A model generated the notes under the pieces. That model ran no database searches, was not told where the DNA came from, and saw only the letters and a program-made list of their open reading frames with translations. Below, piece by piece: positions 21,579 through 28,869 of a stretch of 34,470 bases of DNA. How positions within the stretch are numbered: position 1 is the first letter of the stretch; every line of letters starts with the position of its first letter. A program made the translations under genes and the position numbers. The DNA is taken from NCBI RefSeq assembly GCF_002802985.1, contig NZ_NVPT01000037.1, positions 1 to 34,470 of the forward strand, written 5' to 3'. This DNA comes from Geodermatophilus chilensis (GTDB lineage Bacteria > Actinomycetota > Actinomycetes > Mycobacteriales > Geodermatophilaceae).

Positions 21579-21773
21579 ATGACGCTGACCGAAGACCCCG
21601 CCGTGGAGCAGGCCGTGGCCCGACTCGCCGACGAGTTCCGGGCGCGGCTGCGCCCCCAGGTCATCGGCACCGTGGTCCGCACCTGCCGTCAGGACCTCAG
21701 CGGGGTGCCCGCCACCGCGCTGCCCGAGCTGGTCGAGCGGCTGGCCCGGGAGCGGCTGCAGTCCGTCGGCTGA
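21579..21773 (+). CDS. Three-helix-bundle (DUF3562-like) small protein
   Basis: 64 residues, predicted all-helical: AVEQAVARLADEFRARL, PQVIGTVVRTCRQDL and LPELVERLARERL. This resembles the 'three-helix bundle dimerisation' family of short actinobacterial proteins, where the pattern LxxEF...V...V......P.LVERLAR is conserved. ATG at 21579 with CGGAGG about 10 bases upstream. It lies in a short gene cluster (181 bases after the fusion protein start, which runs the other way). Function unknown; possible small dimeric adaptor. Confidence 0.7.
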   Translation: MTLTEDPAVEQAVARLADEFRARLRPQVIGTVVRTCRQDLSGVPATALPELVERLARERLQSVG

Positions 21774-21847
21774 GAGCTGGGACCCACACGGTCGACCTCG
21801 GTGCGAGGCTGACGCTGATGCGTGCCGCCTGGTCCAGGAGGTGTCCC

Positions 21848-22345
21848 GTGGAAGCGGACGAGATCCGTGTGGTGATGGACGACCCCGTCGCGCGTCGGCT
21901 GTTGGCCTCGGCGAACCCCGCGCGGCTCGCCTACGTCGCGCTCGACGGGACGCCGCGCGTCGTACCGGTGGACTTCCACTGGAACGGCGTGGCCCTCGTC
22001 ATCGGCACGGTGCCCGGGTCCGCGAAGGTCGCCGCCCTGCAGGCCCGTCCCGCCGTGGCGTTGACGATCGACACCAGCCCACCGACCTGGCCACCCAACG
22101 TGCTGCTGCTCCGCGGGACGGCCGAGGTCTCGCTGGTGGACGGCGTCTTCCCCGAGTGCGTCGAAGGCGCCCGGAAGGTGACGCCGGCCGAGGAGTTCCC
22201 GCGGTGGGAGGCGGGCGTGCACGCGCTGTACGACCAGATGGTCCGGCTCGACGTCACGCCCACGTGGGCGCGGATCCACGACTTCGAGACCCGGATCCCG
22301 CAGGCGGTCGAGGCACTCGCGAGGAGCAAGTCCGGCGGGTCCTGA
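21848..22345 (+). CDS. PPOX-fold (pyridoxamine 5'-phosphate oxidase-like) protein
   Basis: 165 residues. The split-barrel flavin/F420-binding fold is indicated by RLLASANPARLAYVALDGTPRVVPVDFHWNGVALVIGTVPGSAKVAALQARPAVALTID (about 16-75), the typical strand pattern of PPOX-class FMN/F420/biliverdin-binding proteins, and by VLLLRGTAEVSLVDG. The C-terminal helices (YDQMVRLDVTPTWARIHDFETRIPQAVEALA) also fit. GTG at 21848 with a strong AGGAGGTG site. Binding cofactor and substrate are not determined by sequence alone. It follows the three-helix gene by 74 bases and precedes the HTH gene. Confidence 0.85.
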   Translation: MEADEIRVVMDDPVARRLLASANPARLAYVALDGTPRVVPVDFHWNGVALVIGTVPGSAKVAALQARPAVALTIDTSPPTWPPNVLLLRGTAEVSLVDGVFPECVEGARKVTPAEEFPRWEAGVHALYDQMVRLDVTPTWARIHDFETRIPQAVEALARSKSGGS

Positions 22346-22385
22346 CCTGTCGGCGGGCGGTCGCGGGGTCGTCGCCGTGGGCGGT

Positions 22386-22425
22386 GTCAGGCTGCCTTGA
22401 CCGTCAGGCGAGCCTGACGGATGCT
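22386..22425 (+). promoter_or_regulatory. Promoter with a palindromic operator in its spacer
   Basis: -35 TTGACC (22397-22402), 17-base spacer, -10 GATGCT (22420-22425), five bases before ATG 22431. The first 16 bases of the spacer (22403-22418) are the near-perfect palindrome GTCAGGC-GA-GCCTGAC. A second, imperfect copy GTCAGGC-T-GCCTTGAC (22386-22401) overlaps the -35. This is an ideal place for repression by a dimeric regulator. Confidence 0.65.
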
Positions 22426-22430
22426 CGGTC

Positions 22431-22823
22431 ATGGACCTCGACGCCCTCGAACGCGAGCACACCCTCGCCACCGCCGTCCGGCGCTTCGACGAGCTGCGCG
22501 GCCGGGACTCGCTGGCCGATCCCGACGACCCGGACGGCCCCCACCCCCTGGGCCGGGCCGAGGCGCTGGAGCTGCTGGCCCTCGGCGAGGTGATCGCCCG
22601 CAAGGCCGGCCAGTGGCGTCAGCTGACGGTCCGCACGGCGCGGGCGAGCGGGGCCTCGTGGGCGGAGATCGGGCAGTCCCTCGGGACCACCCGCCAGTCG
22701 GCGTGGGAGGCGCACCGCCGCTGGATCGACGGGCAGGCCGCGCAGCACGGGGCCGTCGGGGAGATCGGTTTCGACGAGGAGGACGCCGCGGCCGCCCGGG
22801 CCCTGGCCGGCGACCGCCCGTGA
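22431..22823 (+). CDS. Small helix-turn-helix protein, probably leaderless and autoregulated
   Basis: 130 residues. A helix-turn-helix lies at about 75-97, SWAEIGQSLGTTRQSAWEAH, of the type shared with many actinobacterial regulators (ASWAEIGxxLGxxRQAAxERF). The N-terminal half (about 1-70) is helical and probably mediates dimerisation (ALELLALGEVIARKAGQWRQLTVRTAR); the acidic C-terminus (DEEDAAAARALA) is short. The start codon is immediately after a -10 element, so the mRNA is probably leaderless. The palindromes at 22386-22418 are plausible sites for its own product. Could be a DNA-binding regulator or anti-regulator; targets unknown. It converges on the aldo/keto reductase gene through hairpin 22825-22875. 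Confidence 0.78.
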   Translation: MDLDALEREHTLATAVRRFDELRGRDSLADPDDPDGPHPLGRAEALELLALGEVIARKAGQWRQLTVRTARASGASWAEIGQSLGTTRQSAWEAHRRWIDGQAAQHGAVGEIGFDEEDAAAARALAGDRP

Positions 22824-22824
22824 C

Positions 22825-22875
22825 CATCGGCGGGTGGCTGCCGTCTCCGGCGTGTCCGACAGCCACCCGCCGATG
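22825..22875. terminator. 16-bp bidirectional terminator hairpin
   Basis: Arms CATCGGCGGGTGGCTG (22825-22840) and its complement (22860-22875), 19-base loop, between convergent genes (plus-strand stop at 22823, minus-strand stop at 22900). Confidence 0.85.
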
Positions 22876-22899
22876 ATCACCGCAGAGAGGAGGCGCCGG

Positions 22900-23787
22900 T
22901 CAGGGGGTCGGGGTGCCGCCGATGTCGTCGAGCTCCTCGAGCTCCCGCGGGCCGAGCACCAGCATCCCGGCGGCCAGGTTCTCCTCCAGGTGGGCCACCG
23001 AGGAGGTGCCCGGGATGAGCAGCAGGTTGGGGCTGCGGGCCAGCAGCCAGGCCAGCGCGACCTGCATCGGGGAGGCCTCCAGCCGCCGGGCCACCGTCTC
23101 CAGCGCCGCGGACTGCAGCGGGGTGAACCCGCCGAGCGGGAAGAACGGCACGTAGGGGATGCCCTCGCGGGCCAGCGAGTCGACCATCGGGTCGTCGTGC
23201 CGGTGCACCAGGTTGTAGTGGTTCTGCACGCAGACGACGGGGGCGACCGACCGGGCCTCGGCCAGCTGCTGCGGGGTCACGTTGCTGACCCCCAGGTGCC
23301 GGATCAGCCCGTCGGCCTGCATGGCGGCGAGCGCCTCGAACGGTTCGGCCAGCGAGCGCTCGACCGGCTCGGAGAAGCCGGGCATGCGCAGGTTCACGAC
23401 GTCCAGGACGTCGACGCCGAGGTTGCGCAGGTTGTCCTCGACCGCCCGGCGCAGCTGCTCGGGTGTCAGCGCCTCGGGCCACTCGCCGGCCGGGGTCCGC
23501 TCGGCCCCGACCTTCGTGACGATGGTCAGGTCCTCGGGGTAGGGGTGCAGCGCCTCGCGGATGATCTGGTTGGTCACGTGCGGGCCGTAGTAGTCGCTGG
23601 TGTCGATGTGGTCCACGCCGAGCTCCACCGCCCGGCGCAGGACGGCGACGGCGGCGGCGCGGTCGGCCGGCGGGCCCATGACGTGCGGCCCGGCCAGCTG
23701 CATCGCGCCGTAGCCGATCCGGTTGACCGGCCGGTCGCCGAGGAGGAACCGGCCGGAGCGTTCCGCGGTGGGGGTCGGGGTCGTCAT
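22900..23787 (-). CDS. Aldo/keto reductase family oxidoreductase
   Basis: 295 residues, TIM-barrel AKR. Present: catalytic D62 and Y67 in HIDTSDYYG, K92 in IVTKVG, and the C-terminal NADP-binding ALAWLLARSPNLLLIPGTSSVAHLEENLAA. The usual catalytic His in LxxxHxP is replaced by Arg (R134, VVNLRMPG), as seen in a sub-family of actinobacterial oxidoreductases; activity may be changed. ATG at 23787, no clear ribosome site; a TAGGGC stands seven bases upstream, so it could be leaderless. Gap to the MFS gene is 29 bases, suggesting the two are co-transcribed. Substrate unknown. Confidence 0.9.
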   Translation of the reverse strand: MTTPTPTAERSGRFLLGDRPVNRIGYGAMQLAGPHVMGPPADRAAAVAVLRRAVELGVDHIDTSDYYGPHVTNQIIREALHPYPEDLTIVTKVGAERTPAGEWPEALTPEQLRRAVEDNLRNLGVDVLDVVNLRMPGFSEPVERSLAEPFEALAAMQADGLIRHLGVSNVTPQQLAEARSVAPVVCVQNHYNLVHRHDDPMVDSLAREGIPYVPFFPLGGFTPLQSAALETVARRLEASPMQVALAWLLARSPNLLLIPGTSSVAHLEENLAAGMLVLGPRELEELDDIGGTPTP

Positions 23788-23816
23788 GCCCGGGCCCTAC
23801 CCCGGCCGTCGGTCGG

Positions 23817-25019
23817 TCAGGCGGCGGTGCGGCACTCCGCGGGGACGGCGTCCGCCCCGGCCGCCGTCGGCACCCGGTCCCGCCGCTCGGTGGCCCGCGC
23901 GACGACCGCGATGCCCGAGCCCACCAGCGCCAGGACCGCGCCCACCCAGATGGGCGCGGTGTAGCCCAGGCCCGCCGACAGCACCGCTGCGCCGAGCGCG
24001 GCGCCGAGGGCGTTGGCCACGTTGAACGCGCCCTGGTTGGCCGCGGAGACCAGGCTGCCGCCGCGCACCCGGGCGGCCTCGATGACGCTGTTCTGCACCA
24101 CCGGGCCCAGCGCGAAGGCCAGCGTGCCGAACAGCACCAGCAGCACGACGGCGGTCACCGGGGTGCGGGCCAGGACGGCGAACGCGGCCAGGACGACGGC
24201 GGTGGCGAGCAGGCCGACGACCACGAAGGAGAAGCCGTAGCGGTCGCCCAGCCGCCCGCCGGCGAGCGTGCCGACGGTGGTGCCGACGCCGAACAGCGCC
24301 AGCACCGGCGTCACCCACTCCACGGGGATGCCGCCCAGCTCGGTGAGGATCGGGCTGACGTAGCTGTAGACGGCGAACAGCGCGGAGAAGCCGACCATCG
24401 TCAGGCCCAGCACCAGCCACACCTGCCCCCGGCGGAACGCGGCCAGCTCGCTGCGCAGGTCGCCGGGCTCCCCCAGCTCGGCCGGCATCCACGCCAGCAG
24501 CCCGGCGATGGTGACCAGGCCGATGGCGGCGACCGCGCCCAGCACCAGTCGCCAGCTGGTCTGCTGCGCGACGAAGGTCCCCAGCGGGACGCCGACGACG
24601 TTGGCCACGGTCAGCCCGGCGATCATCAGCGAGATCGCGCTGGTGCCCCGCTCGGGTGCGACCAGCCGGCGCGCGGCGACGGCGCCCACGCCGAAGAAGG
24701 AGCCGTGCGACAGCGCGGTGAGCACCCGGGCGGCGGCGAGTGTCTCGTAGGTCGGCGCCACCGCCGACAGCGCGTTGCCGACGACGAACAGCACCATGAG
24801 GCCGACGAGCGTCCGGCGCGGCGGGAAGCGCAGGCCCAGGGCGGTCAGGGTGGGCGCCCCCACGACGACGCCGACGGCGTAGGCGGAGATCAGCAGACCC
24901 ACCGAGGGCACCGAGACGCCGAGGCCCTCGGCCACCTCGGGCAGCATGCCCATGACGACGAACTCGGTGGTGCCGATGCCGAAGGCGCCGATGGCGAGGG
25001 CGAGCAGGGCGCGGGGCAC
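23817..25019 (-). CDS. MFS transporter, DHA1 drug-efflux type
   Basis: 400 residues with twelve predicted membrane helices. Begins MPRALLALAIGAFGIGTTEFVVMGMLPEVA, a signature of the DHA1/arabinose-efflux (YdhP/CmlA-like) family; motif A-like LGLRFPPRRTLVG lies after helix 2, and SHGSFFGVGAVAA is in helix 4. Internal repeat GGRLGDRYG after helix 8. Predicted proton-driven exporter of drugs or metabolites in the inner membrane. GTG at 25019; GGAG about 11 bases upstream. A 21-base palindrome (25080-25100) about 60 bases upstream looks like a repressor operator. No obvious regulator gene is adjacent. Co-transcribed downstream with the aldo/keto reductase. Confidence 0.9.
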   Translation of the reverse strand: MPRALLALAIGAFGIGTTEFVVMGMLPEVAEGLGVSVPSVGLLISAYAVGVVVGAPTLTALGLRFPPRRTLVGLMVLFVVGNALSAVAPTYETLAAARVLTALSHGSFFGVGAVAARRLVAPERGTSAISLMIAGLTVANVVGVPLGTFVAQQTSWRLVLGAVAAIGLVTIAGLLAWMPAELGEPGDLRSELAAFRRGQVWLVLGLTMVGFSALFAVYSYVSPILTELGGIPVEWVTPVLALFGVGTTVGTLAGGRLGDRYGFSFVVVGLLATAVVLAAFAVLARTPVTAVVLLVLFGTLAFALGPVVQNSVIEAARVRGGSLVSAANQGAFNVANALGAALGAAVLSAGLGYTAPIWVGAVLALVGSGIAVVARATERRDRVPTAAGADAVPAECRTAA

Positions 25020-25079
25020 GGGGAGAGAGCTCCAGGGGGACGACGGCGGGGACGACGTGGCGGACGTCGTCGTCCTCCC

Positions 25080-25100
25080 GGGTCCTGGTCACCAGGACCC
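25080..25100 (-). promoter_or_regulatory. 21-bp palindromic operator candidate upstream of MFS gene
   Basis: Arms GGGTCCTGGT and ACCAGGACCC around one central base, perfect. It lies 60 bases before the exporter's GTG. Symmetry and size fit a TetR- or MarR-type site. Confidence 0.55.
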
Positions 25101-25113
25101 CCTGTCAGGCAAG

Positions 25114-25147
25114 CCGCCGTCCCCGGCGGACATGCCCGGGACGGCGG
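25114..25147 (-). terminator. 10-bp hairpin after the alcohol dehydrogenase
   Basis: CCGCCGTCCC (25114-25123) and GGGACGGCGG (25138-25147), 14-base loop, about 60 bases downstream of the minus-strand alcohol dehydrogenase stop. It also separates it from the MFS promoter region. Confidence 0.55.
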
Positions 25148-25207
25148 GTGGGTCTGCTCACACGGCGCGACAGGACCGGCGACCGCGGTCGGCCCCGCCA
25201 TGCCGGA

Positions 25208-26389
25208 TCAGGGCCGGAGGAGGACCTTGACCGCGCCGTCCTTCTTCTCGCGGAAGTCCGCGTAGGCCTGCGGCGCCTGCTCGAGCGGCACGTGGTGGGT
25301 GGCGAAGTCGTCGACGCCCAGCGGGTCGCCCTCGGTGAGGATCGGGAGGATGTCGGGCACCCAGCGCCACACGTTGGCCTGGCCCATGCGCAGCTGGATC
25401 TGCTTGTCGAACATCCGCATGAGCGGCAGCGGGTCGGTCGCGCCGCCGTAGACGCCGGACAGCGAGATCGTCCCGCCGCGGCGCACCGCGTCGATGGCGG
25501 TGTTCAGCGCGGCCAACCGGTCCACGCCGGCCACCTGCATGACCCGCTCCATGATCGCGTCCGGGACGATCGCGGTGGCCTTCTGCGCGATGCTGGCCAG
25601 CGGGGAGCCGTGCGCCTCCATGCCCACGGCGTCGATCACGGCGTCGGCACCGCGGCCCGCCGTCGCGTCCTGGATCGCCTGCACGACGTCGTCCCTGTCG
25701 GTGGAGCCGATGACGTGCGTGCCCCGCGCAGTGGCCCGGGCCAGCCGCTCCGGGACGACGTCCGAGGCGTACACGTTCTCGATGCCCAGGTGGTGGGCGA
25801 TGCGGGTGCACATGTCGCCGATCGGGCCCAGCCCCAGGACCAGCAGCGTGCCCCCGGGCGGCGTCGCCGCGTACTGGACGGCCTGCCAGGCGGTGGGCAG
25901 CACGTCGGAGAGGTAGACGAACCGGTCGTCGGGCAGCCCGTCGGGCACCTTGATGGGCAGCGTGTTGCCGAAGGGCACCCGCAGGTACTCCGCCTGCCCG
26001 CCGGGGACCTGCCCGTAGAGCTTGGTGTAGCCGAACAGTGAGGCGCCGAAGCCCTGCTCGCGGTTCTGCGTCGTCTCGCACTGGGACTGCAGGCCCTGCG
26101 AGCACATCCAGCAGGTGCCGCAGGAGATGTTGAAGGGGACGACGACCCGGTCGCCGGGCCTGACCGCGGTGACGTCCCGACCGACCTCGCGGACGACGCC
26201 CATCGGTTCGTGCCCCATCACGTCGCCGACCGTCATGAACGGCGCCATGACCTCGATGAGGTGCAGGTCGGACCCGCAGATGCCGCTCGAGGTGACCTCG
26301 ATGACGACGTCGGTGGGGTCCTGGATCGTGGGGTCCGGGACGGTGTCCACCCGGACGTCGGCTCGACCGTGCCAGGTCACTGCGCGCAT
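25208..26389 (-). CDS. Zinc-dependent alcohol dehydrogenase (formaldehyde dehydrogenase-like)
   Basis: 393 residues, medium-chain dehydrogenase. Catalytic zinc ligands C38 (SSGICGSDLH) and H60-E61 (VMGHEPMG) are present, as is the structural zinc loop CGTCWMCSQGLQSQC with four Cys. The Rossmann GLGPIGDM and a long insert (about 230-290) match the zinc-dependent dehydrogenases annotated as glutathione-independent formaldehyde or threonine-type dehydrogenases. Oxidises alcohols or aldehydes with NAD(P); substrate not assignable. ATG at 26389 is chosen for GAGGAG about 9 bases upstream; the frame is open 23 codons further. Terminator-like hairpin at 25114-25147. Confidence 0.92.
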   Translation of the reverse strand: MRAVTWHGRADVRVDTVPDPTIQDPTDVVIEVTSSGICGSDLHLIEVMAPFMTVGDVMGHEPMGVVREVGRDVTAVRPGDRVVVPFNISCGTCWMCSQGLQSQCETTQNREQGFGASLFGYTKLYGQVPGGQAEYLRVPFGNTLPIKVPDGLPDDRFVYLSDVLPTAWQAVQYAATPPGGTLLVLGLGPIGDMCTRIAHHLGIENVYASDVVPERLARATARGTHVIGSTDRDDVVQAIQDATAGRGADAVIDAVGMEAHGSPLASIAQKATAIVPDAIMERVMQVAGVDRLAALNTAIDAVRRGGTISLSGVYGGATDPLPLMRMFDKQIQLRMGQANVWRWVPDILPILTEGDPLGVDDFATHHVPLEQAPQAYADFREKKDGAVKVLLRP

Positions 26390-26589
26390 GGGGGATGGGC
26401 TCCTCGGGGGCTGTCGATGGACTCGGACAAGGGCCTTCTGCCCCGGCGTGAGGTCCATCGCCCCCGGGAACGACCCGTGACGGCGTGTTCCTCACGGTGA
26501 GTGAGATGAGTTCGACGCAGTGTCGAACGACAGCGGTGCAGTTCCGTGACACCCGTCACCGAACCGGACTCCGATACCCCCACTCGAAG

Positions 26590-26606
26590 GTCACGAAACA
26601 GTCACG
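26590..26606 (+). promoter_or_regulatory. MtrA-box-like direct repeat upstream of M23 gene
   Basis: GTCACG-AAACA-GTCACG: two identical hexamers spaced five bases, start-to-start 11, as in MtrA sites described in actinobacteria (GTTACC/GTCAC repeats). It lies 74 bases before ATG 26681. M23 and other cell-wall hydrolase genes are typical MtrA targets. The 291-bp gap also has a 7-bp inverted repeat at 26510-26528. Confidence 0.45.
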
Positions 26607-26680
26607 TCGTGTTTACATGGCTCCCGTCCGCTTCCCCCGAACACCGCACGACGACCCTGTCCCCTCCGGAAGTCAGGTGC

Positions 26681-27661
26681 ATGAGCCAGCTCCACCACGA
26701 CCGTCACGGAAACGAGACCCAGACGGTCCACCAGTCCGTCCCGACGCAGCGCCCGGGGGATGCGCGACCGTCGGACAGCCAGGCCGACGAGCCGCGACTG
26801 GCCGAGGTCACCGACCTCGCCGACCTCACCGAGCAGGCCGAGGCCGGTGCGCGCGCCGGCATCGAGGACCTCGCCGAGGGCGCCCGCCCGGTCGCCTTCG
26901 TCCCGCTGGTCACCGGCGGACGGCGGGGCCGCCACCGCGGCCGCCGGGTCCCGGGACCGGCCCGCCGTCCGGCCGCCTACCTCGCTGCGGCGCTGGTGGG
27001 GGCCGGCGGCCTGGCCCTGATCGCAGCCGGCGACCGCGCCTCCGCCGAGGAGACCGACGTGGCCGAGAGCTCCTCGGTCAGCGTCGCCGCGGAGCTCGGG
27101 CTGGACGTGGGGTCGCAGGCCGCGGTCCCCGAGGCCGACGCCGCCGCCCGGCTCGGTGAGCTGACCGCCAGCCGCACCGCGCGGGAGGCCGAGCAGGCCG
27201 CCGCCGCGCAGGCGCAGGCCGAGGCCGACCGGCTCGCCGCCGAGGCCATCGCCGAGGCGGCCCGTCCCGACGCGGTGCTGCCCGTCGACGGTGCCCGGCT
27301 GACCAGCGGCTTCGGCTCCCGGTGGGGCACCGTGCACGCCGGCATCGACCTCGCCGCGCCGATGCGCACGCCCGAGAAGGCGGCGATGGACGGCGTCGTG
27401 CTCGAGGCCGGCCCGGCCAGCGGCTACGGCCTGGTCGTGTACCTGCAGCACGAGAACGGCGACGTCACCGTCTACGGGCACATGGACGAGATCCTCGTGG
27501 CGCCGGGCCAGGTGGTCCGCGCGGGCGACACGATCGCGCTGCTCGGCAACCGCGGGCAGTCCACCGGCCCGCACCTGCACTTCGAGGTGCGCCTCGGCGG
27601 CCTCGGTGGCGAGAAGGTCGACCCGGTGCCCTACCTCCGGGAGCGCGGCGTCCAGATCTGA
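26681..27661 (+). CDS. M23-family peptidoglycan endopeptidase (LytM domain)
   Basis: 326 residues. A hydrophilic N-terminal region (about 1-95), then a basic stretch and one membrane helix (about 105-121, RPAAYLAAALVGAGGLALIAAG), an Ala/Glu-rich coiled coil (about 155-195), and a C-terminal LytM domain (about 205-320). Zinc ligands are complete: H219 and D223 in HAGIDLAAP and H298/H300 in GPHLHFEVR. Catalyses cleavage of cross-link peptides in the wall, outside the membrane. ATG at 26681; the ribosome site is weak (AGG). Possible control by MtrA (26590-26606). The next gene, a CDF exporter, starts 61 bases on. Confidence 0.92.
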   Translation: MSQLHHDRHGNETQTVHQSVPTQRPGDARPSDSQADEPRLAEVTDLADLTEQAEAGARAGIEDLAEGARPVAFVPLVTGGRRGRHRGRRVPGPARRPAAYLAAALVGAGGLALIAAGDRASAEETDVAESSSVSVAAELGLDVGSQAAVPEADAAARLGELTASRTAREAEQAAAAQAQAEADRLAAEAIAEAARPDAVLPVDGARLTSGFGSRWGTVHAGIDLAAPMRTPEKAAMDGVVLEAGPASGYGLVVYLQHENGDVTVYGHMDEILVAPGQVVRAGDTIALLGNRGQSTGPHLHFEVRLGGLGGEKVDPVPYLRERGVQI

Positions 27662-27696
27662 GCCGGCCGGCGTGACCGCTGCGGGACACTCGGACC

Positions 27697-27726
27697 GTGC
27701 GGCACGCGACGGCGGGGGAGCGGTGA
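27697..27726 (+). CDS. Possible nine-codon leader peptide upstream of CDF gene
   Basis: GTG at 27697, six bases after a -10-like GACACT, reads MRHATAGER and stops at TGA 27724-27726, overlapping the GTG start of the CDF gene by the GTGA pattern. If used, it would couple translation of the exporter to a leader. Speculative. Confidence 0.35.
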   Translation: MRHATAGER

Positions 27727-28649
27727 CGGGGCACGGGCACGACCACGGTGTCCCCGCGGCCACCGCGTCGGCCGCGTACCGCCGCCGGCTGGCCGTCGTC
27801 CTCGGGCTCACCGTCGCGGTGGTGGCGGCCGAGATCGCCGGCGCGGTGGTCTCCGGGTCGCTCGCGCTGCTCGCCGATGCCGGGCACATGGCCACCGACG
27901 CCCTCGGCCTCGGCCTGGCCCTCGGGGCGGTCTCCCTGGCCCAGCGCCCCGCGCACGGACGGCGCACCTTCGGCTGGCAGCGCGCGGAGATCCTCGCCGC
28001 CGTCGCCAACGGGCTGCTGCTGGTCGCGGTGGCCGGCTACGTGGTCGTGGAGGCGGTCCGCCGGATCGGGGACCCGCCGCAGATCGACGCCGGCGTGGTG
28101 CTGGCCGTCGCCGCGGTGGGACTGGCGGTCAACCTGGCCGGCCTGGCGCTGCTGCACTCCGGCCGCGGGGGGTCCCTCGCCGTCCGCGGTGCCCACCTCG
28201 AGGTGCTCGGCGACGCGCTGGGCTCGGTCGCCGTCCTCGTCGCCGCCGTCGTCGTCGCGACCACCGGCTGGACGCCGGCCGACACGGTGGCCTCCCTGCT
28301 CATCGCCGCGCTGGTGCTGCCGCGGGCGTGGTCGCTGCTGCGTGAGGCGGTCGACGTGCTGCTGGAGGCGGCGCCGCGCGGGGTCGACCTCGAGGACGTG
28401 CGCGCGCACGTCCTCGGGGTGGACGGCGTCGTCGGCGTCCACGACCTGCACGCCTGGACGATCACCTCCGGCCTGCCCGTGCTGTCGGCGCACGTGGTCG
28501 TCAGCGACGAGGCGCTGGCCGACGGCCACGGCGGGCGGGTGCTGGACGCGCTCTGCGCCTGCCTCGGCGACCACTTCGACGTCGAGCACTGCACCTTCCA
28601 GCTGGAGGCCGAGGCGCACGCCGGCCACGAGGCGCCCGTCCACGATTGA
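27723..28649 (+). CDS. Cation diffusion facilitator (CzcD/ZitB-type metal exporter)
   Basis: 308 residues. A His-rich start (GHGHDHG) and six membrane helices. The first metal site in helix 2 has H55xxxD59 (ADAGHMATDALGL). In helix 5 the site reads E160-V-L-G-D164, with Glu replacing the usual His of HxxxD (H158 is nearby). The C-terminal domain (about 210-300) has the metal-sensing fold seen as GVDLEDVRAHVLGVDGVVGVHDLHAWTI. It exports zinc or similar divalent metals using the proton gradient. GTG at 27723; the ribosome site (GGGGGAG) is only two bases away, hence the possible leader-peptide coupling above. The stop is the first codon of palindromic element copy D. Confidence 0.92.
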   Translation: MTGHGHDHGVPAATASAAYRRRLAVVLGLTVAVVAAEIAGAVVSGSLALLADAGHMATDALGLGLALGAVSLAQRPAHGRRTFGWQRAEILAAVANGLLLVAVAGYVVVEAVRRIGDPPQIDAGVVLAVAAVGLAVNLAGLALLHSGRGGSLAVRGAHLEVLGDALGSVAVLVAAVVVATTGWTPADTVASLLIAALVLPRAWSLLREAVDVLLEAAPRGVDLEDVRAHVLGVDGVVGVHDLHAWTITSGLPVLSAHVVVSDEALADGHGGRVLDALCACLGDHFDVEHCTFQLEAEAHAGHEAPVHD

Positions 28650-28812
28650 AGGACCCCGTCCTCCCCACCCCTCGCAGGCTCGGGGCGGGACCCGGGACGG
28701 GGCCGCCCGTCCTCGCCGCCACTCGCGAGCTCGCGGCGGGACCCTGCAGGGGGGCCGCCCGTCCTCCCCGCCACTCGCGTGCTCGCGGCGGGACCCTGCA
28801 GGGGGCCGCCCG
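28647..28812 (+). repeat. Stop-anchored palindromic element, copy D, with tandem half-units
   Basis: Begins at the TGA of the CDF gene. Outer arms GGACCCCGTCC and GGGACGGGGCC pair with one mismatch. Two tandem units follow with a period of about 52 bases (ggccgcccg at 28701, 28753 and a partial copy at 28804), each carrying CTCGCG(A/T)GCTCGCGGCGGGACCCTGCAGG. The longest copy in the window. Confidence 0.8.
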
Positions 28813-28869
28813 GGCGCTGCCTGAGTGGGACAGTGGGGGCGCAGGCGCACGGCAGGGCGGGAGGCAGCG

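Noticed and set aside
26390-26680. c-di-AMP (ydaO) riboswitch before the M23 gene
   Set aside because: Such riboswitches precede cell-wall hydrolases in actinobacteria, but I could not find the conserved core here.
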